DNA of 5,394 nt, from positions 2,569 to 7,962 of the forward strand of contig NZ_LATL02000159.1 of assembly GCF_000972705.2 (NCBI RefSeq). The letters are read 5' to 3'. Positions 5,001-5,394 of the stretch are shown in pieces (positions within the stretch are counted from its first letter, which is position 1; each line of letters begins with the position of its first letter). The DNA is from Limnoraphis robusta CS-951. Lineage in GTDB: Bacteria; Cyanobacteriota; Cyanobacteriia; Cyanobacteriales; Microcoleaceae. Both the position numbers and the translations under genes were made by a program. Under the pieces are notes generated by a model. That model was not told where the DNA came from. It ran no database searches and worked only from the letters and a program-made list of their open reading frames with translations.

Positions 5001-5270
5001 ATGACCAGTTCAGACAATATAGACCAGCGTTTAAGTGCGATTGAGACTGAAATGACCCAACTCAGAGAGGGACAGCAAACCCTAAGCTCTCAACTGGAGA
5101 ACTTAACCCGCATCTCTATGAGCTTGGTTGAGGTTTCTAGAAGCCAACAACAACAGATTAGTGTTTTGTCCCAACAGGCCGATCGCGATCGTTCAGCATG
5201 GCAGGCAGAAATCCGGCAGATTTGGGAGTACCTGTTGAGGCAACGTCCCAACGGAGGTTCATCTAGTTAG
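5001..5270 (+). CDS. Small coiled-coil protein, function unknown
   Basis: The product is 89 aa. Hydrophobic residues at heptad spacing from about residue 7 to 75 (IDQRLSAIETEMTQL, then LSSQLENLTRISMSLVEV, then ISVLSQQADRDRS) indicate one long coiled coil rich in Gln, Glu and Ser. It ends in AEIRQIWEYLLRQRPNGGSSS. Small coiled-coil proteins with an IW-x-YLL-x-Q-x-PNG-like end are, from memory, widespread in cyanobacteria and on their plasmids, with no assigned role. ATG 5001 has AGGAG (4987-4991) nine bases upstream, a good ribosome site. It is the second gene of the ribbon-helix-helix operon and is followed by a terminator. It could be a partner of the DNA-binding protein (inference from the pairing). 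The gene contains the HIP1-like CGATCGCGATCG at 5180-5191. Confidence 0.8.
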   Translation: MTSSDNIDQRLSAIETEMTQLREGQQTLSSQLENLTRISMSLVEVSRSQQQQISVLSQQADRDRSAWQAEIRQIWEYLLRQRPNGGSSS

Positions 5271-5273
5271 ACC

Positions 5274-5341
5274 ACATCACACCTGTTAACCTAAGAACAG
5301 TTCTTTCCAATTGCTTTCCCCAATAAGGAATGGTGTGATGT
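5274..5341. repeat. 10-bp inverted repeat enclosing 48 bp
   Basis: ACATCACACC (5274-5283) and GGTGTGATGT (5332-5341) are perfect inverted repeats. The interior has a smaller one, AAGAAC-A-GTTCTT (5293-5305). The element sits between the coiled-coil stop and the terminator. It could be an RNA stem, a protein site or a tiny MITE-like remnant; no target-site duplication is evident. Confidence 0.5.
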
Positions 5342-5344
5342 TGG

Positions 5345-5371
5345 CCCCTAGCCGTCATGGTTAGGGGTTTT
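5345..5371 (+). terminator. Intrinsic terminator of the ribbon-helix-helix/coiled-coil operon
   Basis: CCCCTAGCC (5345-5353), loop GTCAT, then GGTTAGGGG (5359-5367) form a 9-bp stem with one G-U pair, followed by TTTT and then ACTTT. This is a standard Rho-independent terminator about 75 nt after the coiled-coil stop. Confidence 0.85.
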
Positions 5372-5394
5372 ACTTTGGGGTGTCTACAGGACTG

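Noticed and set aside
4691..5270. Toxin-antitoxin module
   Set aside because: The first protein could be an antitoxin by fold, but the second is a simple coiled coil with no toxin fold or catalytic residues.

Overview
The window looks like the replication region of a cyanobacterial plasmid, or of an integrated plasmid-like element. The cyanobacterial assignment rests on two exact HIP1 octamers (GCGATCGC at 520-527 and 723-730), a double HIP1-like site at 5180-5191, and protein types typical of cyanobacterial plasmids. The genus cannot be read from the sequence. No rRNA, tRNA, CRISPR array, transposase, relaxase or ParA-type ATPase was seen.

Minus strand, 4522 down to 1: six co-directional genes. 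In order of transcription they are an unknown 97-aa protein, an unknown Cys-containing 60-aa protein, a 77-aa member of a small cyanobacterial family (MTAKIRLT start), an ORF of up to 133 aa with an uncertain 3' end, a 268-aa DUF3854/Toprim-like primase domain, and a superfamily 3 (D5-like) helicase that runs off the left edge after 811 codons. The last two are the two halves of a cyanobacterial plasmid replication protein of the CyRepA1 type. They lie in the same reading frame and are separated by a single TAA. The conserved-looking junction (TWDSK, stop, KGMDDLI) continues straight through it.

Plus strand, 4691 to 5270: a divergent pair encodes an 86-aa ribbon-helix-helix DNA-binding protein with an acidic tail and an 89-aa coiled-coil protein. 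It is followed by an intrinsic terminator at 5345-5371.

The 168-bp divergent control region (4523-4690) holds a candidate promoter in each direction, a perfect 9-bp inverted repeat over the -10 of the rep-directed promoter, and a long nested palindrome in the rep leader. The likely logic (inference) is that the ribbon-helix-helix protein represses its own promoter and the rep operon, setting copy number.

The minus-strand intergenic gaps are unusually structured. They contain a cluster of about ten GGTTC/GAACC boxes (3814-3912) and a set of AGTTWACGAGT-like repeats (4111-4182). A perfect 24-bp palindrome lies at 3466-3489, and its half-site CCGTCA recurs as a cluster inside the helicase gene (848-950) and at the rep promoter -35. 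These are candidate iterons, operators or origin elements.
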